Positions 53,002 to 60,568 of a DNA stretch of 64,000 nucleotides are shown one piece after another. The notes under the pieces were generated by a model. The model was given only the letters and a program-made list of their open reading frames with translations, ran no database searches and was not told the DNA's origin. A program made the position numbers and the translations under genes. The first letter of the stretch is position 1. Every line of letters begins with the position of its first letter. Source of the DNA: CALKXV01 sp965228905 (GTDB lineage Bacteria > Pseudomonadota > Alphaproteobacteria > Rhodobacterales > Rhodobacteraceae); contig CBDDII010000003.1 in NCBI GenBank assembly GCA_965228905.1, positions 1,550,001-1,614,000 of the forward strand, read 5' to 3'.

Positions 53002-53631
53002 CTACCTGAGTTCTTTCAGTTCCGCGGCCAGATCGCCATAAGCGGTGAACCGATACTCATATCGAAGCCCGAGGCGTTTTGCGCATTCTTCGGCCTTTGC
53101 CTGAAGTTTCGCATCCTCGGTCTGGGCCTGGTAAACCATTGTTTCGTAATGCCCAAAATAGCTGTCACGCAGTTCCGGGTGGCGATCCAGACCAAGCGGC
53201 TTCCAGATGAAAGCGTCGAATTGCCGGACAAGAAAGTCGGTCAGGTAGAACGAGGTAAATTCCTCGTCCGCTTTCGACAGGAAATCTGCCGTGCCCTGGT
53301 AGAAGGCAAAGCAATGGGGGCCGGGCATCATCTCGATGTCCAGTTCCTGCGCGGCCTTTTGCAATTCACCGCCTGTGCCGCAATCCGCGTAGACAAGGAA
53401 AATCCGGTCGTACTGCCCGCTTTCGGCGACTGATTTCCGCACAGCGGGCACGATCTTTTCGGGGTGATTGTGATAGATCGCGGGCAGGCACTGAAGGTCG
53501 ATGTGATCGAAACTTCTTGTCAAAAACAGGATCTCGCGGGCAAGCGCACCACAGGCCAGCACAAGAATGCGTCCCTTGCCGCTGGCCTTCAGCCCATCTT
53601 CCCAAAGCTGGGTGTCACTGGGCAGTGTCAT
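53002..53631 (-). CDS. DUF1638 family protein
   Basis: This 209-residue protein has conserved Cys/His motifs: LVLACGALAREI, LPAIYHNHPEKI, LVYADCGTGGEL and GPHCFAFYQG. The spaced Cys and His residues look like a metal site. DUF1638 genes often sit with MttB/MtbC corrinoid methyltransferase genes, as here (mttB 2 kb away, mtbC-like 1.2 kb away), so a role in methyl transfer or corrinoid handling is likely but unproven. It overlaps the TetR gene upstream by 4 bases. Confidence 0.82.
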   Translation of the reverse strand: MTLPSDTQLWEDGLKASGKGRILVLACGALAREILFLTRSFDHIDLQCLPAIYHNHPEKIVPAVRKSVAESGQYDRIFLVYADCGTGGELQKAAQELDIEMMPGPHCFAFYQGTADFLSKADEEFTSFYLTDFLVRQFDAFIWKPLGLDRHPELRDSYFGHYETMVYQAQTEDAKLQAKAEECAKRLGLRYEYRFTAYGDLAAELKELR

Positions 53632-54197
53632 GCGGTCACTCCGAACCGGTCAAGCAAAGCCTCGGCGATGTCGACCACCACGGTTTCCGCGGTTTCGCGA
53701 TCGACTTTCGCGATGTCATAAAGGCCGATCATCGCCTCGGACCCGGTGGCCGTCGAGAGGGCTGCGACCAGTCTCAATCTCTGATCACCTGAAAGGCTCG
53801 CATCTTTGAGGGCCTCGTTGAACATGTCCACGCGACGCGCACCGCGACGTTCGCGCGTGTTGGTGGCGGCCCAGGCATCCAGGTTACGGGCAAGAAACTG
53901 GCGAAACGCGGCTTCGTGCCGGATCGACAAATCGAAGATGTATCGGCTGACGGCGAGGGCCTTTGCGCGCGGTGTCGTGGCTTCGTTGACGACTTTTTCG
54001 TAAGGCAAGACCTCGACGGCCAGTCCCGCTTCGGCTGCCAGAACGGCGGGATCGGAAAAGTACCGATAGGCCGTAGCACGCGATATTCCCTGATCGGCTG
54101 CGGCGGCCGCCACGGTGACGGTTTCGCCCCGCGTTATGAGCGCGCGGGCACCCGCAAGGATCGCCTCGCGCGTTCGGGAACTTTTGCTGGTCGTCAT
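53628..54197 (-). CDS. TetR-family regulator
   Basis: This 189-residue protein has the start MTTSKSSRTREAILAGAR. The TetR helix-turn-helix is at about residues 20-55 (VTVAAAAADQGISRATAYRYFSD). The ligand-binding part is helical. An upstream TTG in the same frame at 54212 is less likely as a start. It is in one operon with the DUF1638 gene and divergent from a cupin gene; both start sites flank a perfect palindrome. It may respond to a small molecule handled by the methyltransferase or cupin. Confidence 0.83.
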   Translation of the reverse strand: MTTSKSSRTREAILAGARALITRGETVTVAAAAADQGISRATAYRYFSDPAVLAAEAGLAVEVLPYEKVVNEATTPRAKALAVSRYIFDLSIRHEAAFRQFLARNLDAWAATNTRERRGARRVDMFNEALKDASLSGDQRLRLVAALSTATGSEAMIGLYDIAKVDRETAETVVVDIAEALLDRFGVTA

Positions 54198-54223
54198 CCT
54201 AGCATAATCCAAAATAAGACACT

Positions 54224-54250
54224 TGTCTCAGTATGAGACATATGTATCAT
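54224..54250. promoter_or_regulatory. Double palindromic operator between tetR and cupin genes
   Basis: TGTCTCA-GTA-TGAGACA (54224-54240) is a perfect inverted repeat. It overlaps a second near-palindrome ATGAGACATATGTATCAT (54233-54250; one mismatch pair). The position, 27 bases before the tetR start and between divergent genes, fits self-repression by TetR. Confidence 0.65.
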
Positions 54251-54286
54251 AATCGTCAAGCAAGCGAGTCGCAATGGAGGGTCGAC

Positions 54287-54757
54287 ATGACTGACGAAAA
54301 ACCGCGCACATATGATGTTCTTGGCAATGTCCTGAAATTCCTTTCGTTTCCTTCCGAGGTCGATGGAAAATTCTGCCTGATTGAGGCCATCGTGCCCAAG
54401 GGCGCGGGCGCACCGCCGAACCATCACGCCGGCGAAACCGAGGCGTTTTACGTCCTGGAGGGCGAGGTGGGGTTCCATCTGAATGGGACGGATGTCGTTG
54501 CAAAAGCGGGCGATCACATCGCGATCCCCGACGGTGCAATTCATGCCTTCAAGGGTATTGCGGAGACATCGCGGCTTTTGATCCTGAATGCGCCTGGCAA
54601 TATGCACGAAGCCTTTTTCACAGGAATTGGGAAGCCCCTGCCGGAAGGCGCGACGAAACCTTTGCCGCCGGACGGCCCGCCGGATGTTCCGGCCTTGCTG
54701 GCCTTCGCTGAATCCCAGGGCATGACGATCCTCGCCCCCGAGGACGCACCGGCCTGA
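54287..54757 (+). CDS. Cupin-domain protein
   Basis: This 156-residue single-domain cupin starts at MTDEKPRTYDV (ribosome site GGAGGG). The metal-binding motif NHHAGETEAFYVLEGEV (about residues 46-62; two His, Glu) and the second motif with His in DGAIHAF (about 86-92) are intact. It may be a small metal-dependent enzyme or ligand-binding protein. Its promoter is shared with the TetR gene, and its end converges with the corrinoid protein gene. Function is not assigned. Confidence 0.82.
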   Translation: MTDEKPRTYDVLGNVLKFLSFPSEVDGKFCLIEAIVPKGAGAPPNHHAGETEAFYVLEGEVGFHLNGTDVVAKAGDHIAIPDGAIHAFKGIAETSRLLILNAPGNMHEAFFTGIGKPLPEGATKPLPPDGPPDVPALLAFAESQGMTILAPEDAPA

Positions 54758-54777
54758 ACTCAATTGCCGATGGCGGC

Positions 54778-55482
54778 CTAACCCGCCGCCATCTGGTTGT
54801 GCTTTCGAGCCATGAAATCCTTGGCGGTTTCAACGGCGACGGCAGCGTCACGGCAATAGGCATCCGCACCGATGGCCTTGCCGAACTCTTCGTTCAGGGG
54901 CGCACCGCCCACAAGGATGACGTAATCGTCCCGGATCCCCATTTCGATCATCGTGTCGATCACGACCTTCATGTAGGGCATGGTTGTGGTCAGAAGGGCG
55001 GACATGCCAAGGATGTCCGCATCTTCCTTCTTGATGGCGTCGATGTAATCTTCGACCGGATTGTTGATCCCAAGATCGACGATCTCGAACCCGGCACCTT
55101 CCATCATCATCGAAACAAGGTTCTTGCCGATGTCGTGGATGTCGCCCTTCACGGTGCCGATCACCATCTTGCCCATGCGGGGCGCACCGGTTTCGGCCAG
55201 AAGCGGTTTCAGGATTGCCATGCCGGCCTTCATGGCATTGGCGGCCAGTAGAACCTCGGGCACAAACAGGATGCCATCGCGGAAATCGTCGCCGACGATC
55301 TTCATGCCCCCGACCAGCGCCTCGGTCAGAACCCGGTAGGGCGCCCAGCCGCGTTCGAGAAGGATGTTGGTGCCTTCCTCGATCTCTTCCTTCAGACCAT
55401 CATAGAGGTCGTCATGCATCTGAAGCGTCAGCTCTTCGTCGTCGAGCTCGGAAAGGATGATTTCGTCGTCTTCGTCAGCCAT
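54778..55482 (-). CDS. Corrinoid (cobalamin-binding) methyltransferase protein, MtbC/MtaC family
   Basis: This 234-residue protein starts at MADEDDEIILSELDDEEL. A helical cap (about 15-100) precedes the B12-binding domain, whose signature GTVKGDIHDIGKNLV supplies the His ligand of cobalt. GINNPVEDYIDAIK and VGGAPLNEEFGKAIGADAYC follow. It takes the methyl group from the MttB protein. No methyl-tetrahydrofolate transferase or reductive activator is within the window, so these must lie elsewhere. It converges with the cupin gene. Confidence 0.9.
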   Translation of the reverse strand: MADEDDEIILSELDDEELTLQMHDDLYDGLKEEIEEGTNILLERGWAPYRVLTEALVGGMKIVGDDFRDGILFVPEVLLAANAMKAGMAILKPLLAETGAPRMGKMVIGTVKGDIHDIGKNLVSMMMEGAGFEIVDLGINNPVEDYIDAIKKEDADILGMSALLTTTMPYMKVVIDTMIEMGIRDDYVILVGGAPLNEEFGKAIGADAYCRDAAVAVETAKDFMARKHNQMAAG

Positions 55483-55707
55483 GACCGGATCCTTGAAAAG
55501 TAGCGCGGCTTTCCCCGATGTAGGGGGAAACCCATGGATTTTGAACGCCAAATTGCGACTTAAAGGTTTACGCCTGCGACCTGTGTGCAATGTCAAACAG
55601 ACAATTTTCCCGATCTTGGGCGAAAAACTCGACTGGCAGCTTTATTGCCTGGCTTGATCCGGGCTTCGGATATTGCGCACGTTCCCTATTTGTTCTAAGA
55701 ATTGTGG

Positions 55708-56790
55708 ATGTCGGGCAAGACTTCCATTCAGGGGCGGGAACTGCGCGGTCGCGCAGCACTTTCCAATGCCGTGGGCCGGTTCGAGGCTTACGAGCGTGAA
55801 GAGGTTCACGACGGCTGGGACCGTGACGAGGATTTGCCGCCCTGGCGCACCGAAGTGACCTTCGAAACGCCGCGCAGTGTCATTACGCGAAACACCTCGC
55901 CCGACGTGCATTTCGACCGTTCGATCAATCCTTATCGCGGTTGCGAACACGGCTGCATCTATTGCTTCGCCCGTCCGACCCATGCCTATCTCGGCCTGTC
56001 GCCGGGGCTGGATTTTGAAACCCGTCTGATCGCTCGGCCAGATGCGCCCGAGGTGCTGGAACGCGAATTGCGGGCCAAATCCTACAAGGTTGGTCCTATC
56101 GCCATGGGCACCAACACCGACCCCTATCAACCCATTGAAAAAGAACACGGGATCATGCGCCGCATCCTCGAGGTGCTTTACGAATACAAGCATCCGGTCT
56201 GTGTCGTGACCAAGGGCACCCTGATCGAGCGGGACGCGGACATTCTGGGCGAAATGGGCCGGATGGGTCTGGCGCGGGTCGGGATCACCGTGACGACGCT
56301 GGACCCGGACGTTTCGCGCAGGATGGAACCGCGCGTGCCGTCTCCGGCGCGACGGCTGGAAACCATCCGGCGCATTTCGGCAGCGGGCTGTCCCGTGCGG
56401 ATCATGGTGTCGCCCGTCGTGCCTGCGCTGACCGACCACGAGGTCGAGGCGATCCTGAACAAGGCGGCGGAAGCGGGTGCGAAGGCCGCAAGCTGGATCA
56501 TGCTGCGTCTGCCCCTGGAGGTGGCGCCGCTGTTTCGGGAGTGGCTGGAGGAAAACTACCCCGACCGCGCGGCCCGCGTCATGGGACGGGTGCGCGAATT
56601 GCACGGCGGTCGGGATTACGACCCGGAATTCGGAAAACGGATGACCGGCGAAGGCCAGTTTGCCGAGTTGTTCGCGCATCGTTTTGCCATCGCCGTGAAA
56701 CGGTTGGGGCTGGCGGATGTTCTTCCCGAGTTGCGGTGCGATCTCTTTGCGAAACCCGCCCGTGCGGGGGATCAATTGTCCCTGTTTTGA
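55708..56790 (+). CDS. PA0069-type radical SAM protein
   Basis: This 360-residue radical SAM enzyme has the Fe-S motif GCEHGCIYCFARPTHAYLG (Cys at x3, x2 spacing, about residues 77-84). It starts at ATG 55708 (MSGKTSIQGRELRG); a TTG two codons earlier is unlikely. The pattern RSINPYRGCEHGCIYC and GTNTDPYQPIEKE matches the PA0069/Rv2578c family of unknown reaction. It is followed by the small membrane proteins before murB, with no clear link. Confidence 0.88.
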   Translation: MSGKTSIQGRELRGRAALSNAVGRFEAYEREEVHDGWDRDEDLPPWRTEVTFETPRSVITRNTSPDVHFDRSINPYRGCEHGCIYCFARPTHAYLGLSPGLDFETRLIARPDAPEVLERELRAKSYKVGPIAMGTNTDPYQPIEKEHGIMRRILEVLYEYKHPVCVVTKGTLIERDADILGEMGRMGLARVGITVTTLDPDVSRRMEPRVPSPARRLETIRRISAAGCPVRIMVSPVVPALTDHEVEAILNKAAEAGAKAASWIMLRLPLEVAPLFREWLEENYPDRAARVMGRVRELHGGRDYDPEFGKRMTGEGQFAELFAHRFAIAVKRLGLADVLPELRCDLFAKPARAGDQLSLF

Positions 56791-56847
56791 AGGCGTTTCT
56801 GCGCCTTTTGCCCCATTCCTGACGAATTTCGCGGCTAGGCCGAACCC

Positions 56848-57102
56848 ATGAGCCTGTCTTTGCTATCAGCCTGTCTTTGGGTTTTGGCCGCAACTCTTGT
56901 GGCCTTTCTTCCGTTTCGTGCGCAGTTTCCGCCGGGAATTGCCCTCTTGGTCGCGGCGCCTTTTCTGCTGGGATGGATAGCCTGGGATCATGGCATCGTT
57001 CTGGCTGCTGTCGGCACGATCGGGTTTCTTTCGATGTTCCGCAATCCGCTGTTCTATCTGCTGCGGCGCTTGCGCGGTGAAAGGCCCGAGGTCACGCCAT
57101 GA
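56848..57102 (+). CDS. DUF2484-type small membrane protein, first of three
   Basis: This 84-residue protein has two or three helices (LSACLWVLAATLVAFLPF; GIALLVAAPFLLGWIAW; VLAAVGTIGFLSMF) and the ending RNPLFYLLRRLRGERPEV. DUF2484 proteins sit next to murB in Rhodobacteraceae, which supports the assignment. Its stop overlaps the next start by ATGA. A role in envelope assembly is suggested only by place. Confidence 0.78.
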   Translation: MSLSLLSACLWVLAATLVAFLPFRAQFPPGIALLVAAPFLLGWIAWDHGIVLAAVGTIGFLSMFRNPLFYLLRRLRGERPEVTP

Positions 57103-57368
57103 TCGCGGCAAGCTCTCCGGTCCTTTTGGCATTCCTTTGGTGCATCCTCGCCAACGTCATCGCCATGTTCCCGTCCAAGCACAAACACTGGCCTTCGGCC
57201 TATGTCCTTATCACCTTCGGTGTGCCGATCCTGGTCTGGGTCTATGTCAGCGACGGCATTGTCTTTGGCCTGATCTTCACCTTGGCCGGGGTGTCGATCT
57301 TGCGATGGCCGGTGCGTTACCTGTTGCGCTGGCTGCGCGCACAGACGGTCTCAAAGGCCGAAAGCTGA
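57099..57368 (+). CDS. DUF2484-type small membrane protein, second of three
   Basis: This 89-residue paralogue of the previous protein has helices LLAFLWCILANVIAMFP, AYVLITFGVPILVWVYV and IVFGLIFTLAGVSILRW, with the family-like ending RWPVRYLLRWLRAQ. It overlaps the first copy by 4 bases, so the two are translated together. No known activity. Confidence 0.78.
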   Translation: MIAASSPVLLAFLWCILANVIAMFPSKHKHWPSAYVLITFGVPILVWVYVSDGIVFGLIFTLAGVSILRWPVRYLLRWLRAQTVSKAES

Positions 57369-57391
57369 AATCCGTTTCGAAAGGGGCGACC

Positions 57392-57649
57392 ATGGAAACC
57401 AAACTGATCTACCTGATCCTGGCGGGTTGGTTCCTGATGCTGGCTCTGCCATCGATTCTGCCCGCCTTCATCCTGGCGGCGGGCATGGGAGGTGCTGCGG
57501 CCTATCTTGTCTTTCTAGGCAATGGTGGCGAGGGAGATCTTGTTCGCGTCGTCTCCATTGTCGGCCCGATGGCAACTGTCGCGATTTTCATGGCATGGCC
57601 GCTGGGCAAGCTCTGTCGGTGGCTCTTGCGACGCGACCCGATGCCGTGA
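57392..57649 (+). CDS. Small membrane protein, third of the tandem set
   Basis: This 85-residue protein has the start METKLIYLILAGWFLM after an AAAGGGGCGACC site. Helices LAGWFLMLALPSILPAFILAAG and VSIVGPMATVAIFMAWPLG precede the ending GKLCRWLLRRDPMP, which echoes the R.P...LLR.LR end of the two proteins upstream. It is probably a more distant member. It lies 39 bases before murB. Confidence 0.72.
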   Translation: METKLIYLILAGWFLMLALPSILPAFILAAGMGGAAAYLVFLGNGGEGDLVRVVSIVGPMATVAIFMAWPLGKLCRWLLRRDPMP

Positions 57650-57688
57650 GGTCTGGCCTTGCCGGGGTCGGGGTGCTAGCTCCGATTC

Positions 57689-58630
57689 ATGACGCGGGTG
57701 GACGACATACCAATTCGTGGGCGACTGACGCCTGACTACGATCTTTCCGGCCTGACATGGCTAAGGGCCGGTGGTCCGGCCGACTGGCTGTTTCTTCCAA
57801 AGGACGTCGAAGACCTCAGCGCGTTTCTTGCCAAATTGCCCGATGACATGGCGATCTTTCCCATGGGCGTCGGTTCGAACCTCATCGTGCGCGATGGTGG
57901 TTTGCGGGCGGTGGTCATTCGTCTGGGGCGGGGCTTTGCCGATATCACGATCGAGGGCGACCGGGTGCGTGCCGGGGCAGGGGCGCTTGACGCCCAGGTG
58001 GCCAAAAAGGCCGCCGAGGCCGGGCTGGACCTGACGTTCCTGCGCACGATCCCCGGGGCCATCGGTGGCGCGGTTCGGATGAACGCGGGTTGCTACGGTT
58101 CTTATGTCGCGGATCACTTGATCAGTGCGGATCTGGTTCTGCGCGACGGTCGCCGTACGACCCTTGAGGCTGGCGAGTTGAATTTCCGCTATCGGCAGAG
58201 CGATTTACCCGAAGGCGCCGTGATCGTTTCGGCGGAGTTCCGCGCAGGCGCCGGCAATCCAGATGCACTGGTCGCAAAGATGGATCGACAGTTGGAAAAG
58301 CGCGACGAGACCCAGCCGACCAAGGCCCTGACAGCCGGGTCCACGTTCCGCAATCCGTCCGGTTTTTCCAGTACGGGCAGAGCGGACGACACCCACGAGA
58401 TGAAAGCCTGGAAGGTGATCGACGACGCCGGAATGCGTGGCGCGCGACGGGGTGGGGCGCAGATGTCGGAAATGCATTCGAACTTTCTGGTCAACACCGG
58501 GGGTGCCACGGCAGCAGATCTCGAAGGTTTGGGCGAAGAGGTGCGCGAAGCTGTTTTCCAACACTCGGGAATCAGGCTAGAATGGGAAGTGATGAGGGTC
58601 GGCGAACCGGCCCCTGAGGCAAGTGACTAG
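57689..58630 (+). CDS. murB: UDP-N-acetylenolpyruvoylglucosamine reductase
   Basis: This 313-residue cytoplasmic flavoenzyme reduces UDP-GlcNAc-enolpyruvate to UDP-MurNAc in peptidoglycan synthesis. The FAD-binding part has MGVGSNLIVRDGGLRAV and PGAIGGAVRMNAGCYG. The catalytic Ser is in TAGSTFRNPSG, and the final active-site Glu is in HSGIRLEWEV. It is complete. In related bacteria murC is directly upstream, but here it is not. Confidence 0.95.
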   Translation: MTRVDDIPIRGRLTPDYDLSGLTWLRAGGPADWLFLPKDVEDLSAFLAKLPDDMAIFPMGVGSNLIVRDGGLRAVVIRLGRGFADITIEGDRVRAGAGALDAQVAKKAAEAGLDLTFLRTIPGAIGGAVRMNAGCYGSYVADHLISADLVLRDGRRTTLEAGELNFRYRQSDLPEGAVIVSAEFRAGAGNPDALVAKMDRQLEKRDETQPTKALTAGSTFRNPSGFSSTGRADDTHEMKAWKVIDDAGMRGARRGGAQMSEMHSNFLVNTGGATAADLEGLGEEVREAVFQHSGIRLEWEVMRVGEPAPEASD

Positions 58631-58631
58631 A

Positions 58632-58721
58632 GCATGTCGCTCAAAAGTGGGAATCGGTTTTGAGCTTCTCGGACATGCGGAACAATTGAAGCGAAGCGGG
58701 GCGCCTGCACGACATGCAGGC
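58632..58721. repeat. REP-like palindromic element between murB and ddl
   Basis: Nested inverted repeats: GCATGTC (58632-58638) with GACATGC (58672-58678), and inside it GCTCAAAA (58639-58646) with TTTTGAGC (58658-58665). A separate hairpin GCCTGCA (58703-58709) with TGCAGGC (58715-58721) follows. The first unit resembles the AGCATGTCG...TTTTG...GACATGC repeats scattered in Rhizobiales/Rhodobacterales genomes. It splits the otherwise tight murB-ddl operon and may slow or stabilise transcripts. Confidence 0.7.
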
Positions 58722-58769
58722 GGCACGCTTTAGAAACGGGCGATCAACGCCCTGATGCAGGTGGCGGGT

Positions 58770-59684
58770 ATGTCGAGCAGGACAGCCCCCAAAGTGACGG
58801 TCCTGATGGGTGGCCCCTCGGCAGAGCGCGAGGTGTCTCTATCATCCGGGCGCGAATGCGCGGCGGCACTGCGGGAGGCCGGATACGAGGTAACAGAATT
58901 GGACGCGGGGCCAGACCTGGCCGCGCGGCTTATGGACGACCGACCAGAGGTCGTGTTCAACGCGCTGCACGGTCGTTGGGGCGAGGACGGTTGCGTCCAA
59001 GGCATTCTTGAATGGTTGCGCATCCCTTACACCCATTCCGGCGTTCTGGCCTCGGCCCTTGCTATGGACAAGACACGATCGAAGGCCGTCTTTGCCGAAG
59101 CCGGTGTGCCGGTGACGACCAGCGGAATTTTCTGCAAGGCCGAGATCGAGGCGCGGCACGTCATGCCGCCGCCCTATGTCGTAAAGCCCAACAACGAAGG
59201 GTCGTCGGTCGGAGTCTATATAGTATCCGAGGCCGCGAACGGCCCGCCGGTGATCGCGCCCGAAATGCCGGATCAACTGATGGTGGAAACCTATGTGCCG
59301 GGGCGCGAGTTGACAGTCACAGTGATGGGAGATCGGGCGCTTTGCGTGACCGAGATTTTGTCGGATGGCTGGTACGATTATCATGCCAAGTACTCCGAAG
59401 GCGGCTCGCGCCATGTTTTGCCCGCAGAGATACCCGAGGATGTAGAGGCTGCTTGCCTGGCACACGCGAAGGCGGCGCACGATGTGTTGGGCTGTCGTGG
59501 GGTAAGCCGGACGGATTACCGTTGGGATGAGGCGCGGGGCGTTGGGGGGCTCGTCACCCTGGAGACGAACACACAGCCCGGCATGACGCCGACCTCTCTT
59601 GTCCCGGAACAGGCCGCGCATCTTGGCATCAGTTTTCCCGAGTTGTGCGACTGGATCGTGAAGGACGCATCATGCGACCGCTGA
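58770..59684 (+). CDS. ddl: D-alanine-D-alanine ligase
   Basis: This 304-residue ATP-grasp ligase makes D-Ala-D-Ala for peptidoglycan. N-terminal VTVLMGGPSAEREVSLSSG, then ALHGRWGEDGCVQGILE, VKPNNEGSSVGVYIV and the final ETNTQPGMTPTSLVPEQA with metal-binding Asn/Glu. The start at 58770 (MSSRTAPKV) is preferred for its AGGTGG site; an in-frame ATG at 58755 would add five residues. It overlaps ftsQ. Confidence 0.94.
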   Translation: MSSRTAPKVTVLMGGPSAEREVSLSSGRECAAALREAGYEVTELDAGPDLAARLMDDRPEVVFNALHGRWGEDGCVQGILEWLRIPYTHSGVLASALAMDKTRSKAVFAEAGVPVTTSGIFCKAEIEARHVMPPPYVVKPNNEGSSVGVYIVSEAANGPPVIAPEMPDQLMVETYVPGRELTVTVMGDRALCVTEILSDGWYDYHAKYSEGGSRHVLPAEIPEDVEAACLAHAKAAHDVLGCRGVSRTDYRWDEARGVGGLVTLETNTQPGMTPTSLVPEQAAHLGISFPELCDWIVKDASCDR

Positions 59685-60568
59685 AGATGTTCCGCAGAAA
59701 GCCAAAGGGCGAACGGCGCGACCCGGCACCGTCACGCATGGCCTACAAGCTGAACCGCTTGATGCTGCGCCCGATGGTGCGACGGTTCCTGCGATTTGGT
59801 CTGCCCGTGTTGCTGATCGCGGCGGGTGTGGCCTTCTGGGCGTCGGATCAATCCCGGCGAGACGCGGCGATGGACCGTGTCGCCGAGATTCGTCGCCAGA
59901 TCGAGGAACGCCCCGAGTTCATGGTGCGGCTGATGGCGGTCGAAGACGCCTCGCCCAAGGTCGCCGGCGACATTCGCGAGGTCTTGTCGATCGATTTTCC
60001 CGTTTCGTCGTTTGATCTGGACCTGGACGGCTTGCAGGAAGCGGTCGAGGAACTGGATGCCGTGGCAGCCGCCAGCGTGCGCATCCGCGCAGGCGGCGTG
60101 CTTGAGGTCGAAGTCGAAGAGCGGAAACCGGCCGTGATCTGGCGCGATGCGGAAGGCTTGGTTCTGTTGGACGCCACGGGCCACCTTGTTGCTCCGCTGG
60201 ATGCGCGGACAGACCGGCCCGACTTGCCATTGATCGCCGGAACCGGGGCCGACGCGGTGGTGGAAGAGGCTCTGGTTCTGTTTGAAACGGCACTGCCGAT
60301 CCGCAACCGCTTGCGCGGCTTCCTGAGGGTCGGAGAACGTCGGTGGGACGTGGTGTTGGACCGGGACCAACGCATCATGTTGCCGGAAGAGGCTGCGGAA
60401 ACAGCACTGAAGAAAGCGATCCAACTGGATGTCGCGCAGGATTTGCTGGAGCGCGACCTGTCCGTCGTCGATTTCCGCAACCCGGCGCGCCCGGTCATGC
60501 GGCTGGGAATGACGGCCATCGAGACATTGTACGAGACAGGTTTAGGGACGGAGAACACGTCAGAATGA
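59672..60568 (+). CDS. ftsQ: Cell-division protein FtsQ
   Basis: This 298-residue bitopic protein starts at MRPLKMFRR (59672), overlapping ddl by 13 bases. A basic cytoplasmic tail is followed by one helix (RRFLRFGLPVLLIAAGVAFWA, about 35-57). The periplasmic POTRA-like domain begins DRVAEIRRQIEERPEFMV, then DLPLIAGTGADAVVEEALVLFE. FtsQ joins early and late divisome proteins. It overlaps ftsA by ATGA. Confidence 0.92.
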   Translation: MRPLKMFRRKPKGERRDPAPSRMAYKLNRLMLRPMVRRFLRFGLPVLLIAAGVAFWASDQSRRDAAMDRVAEIRRQIEERPEFMVRLMAVEDASPKVAGDIREVLSIDFPVSSFDLDLDGLQEAVEELDAVAAASVRIRAGGVLEVEVEERKPAVIWRDAEGLVLLDATGHLVAPLDARTDRPDLPLIAGTGADAVVEEALVLFETALPIRNRLRGFLRVGERRWDVVLDRDQRIMLPEEAAETALKKAIQLDVAQDLLERDLSVVDFRNPARPVMRLGMTAIETLYETGLGTENTSE

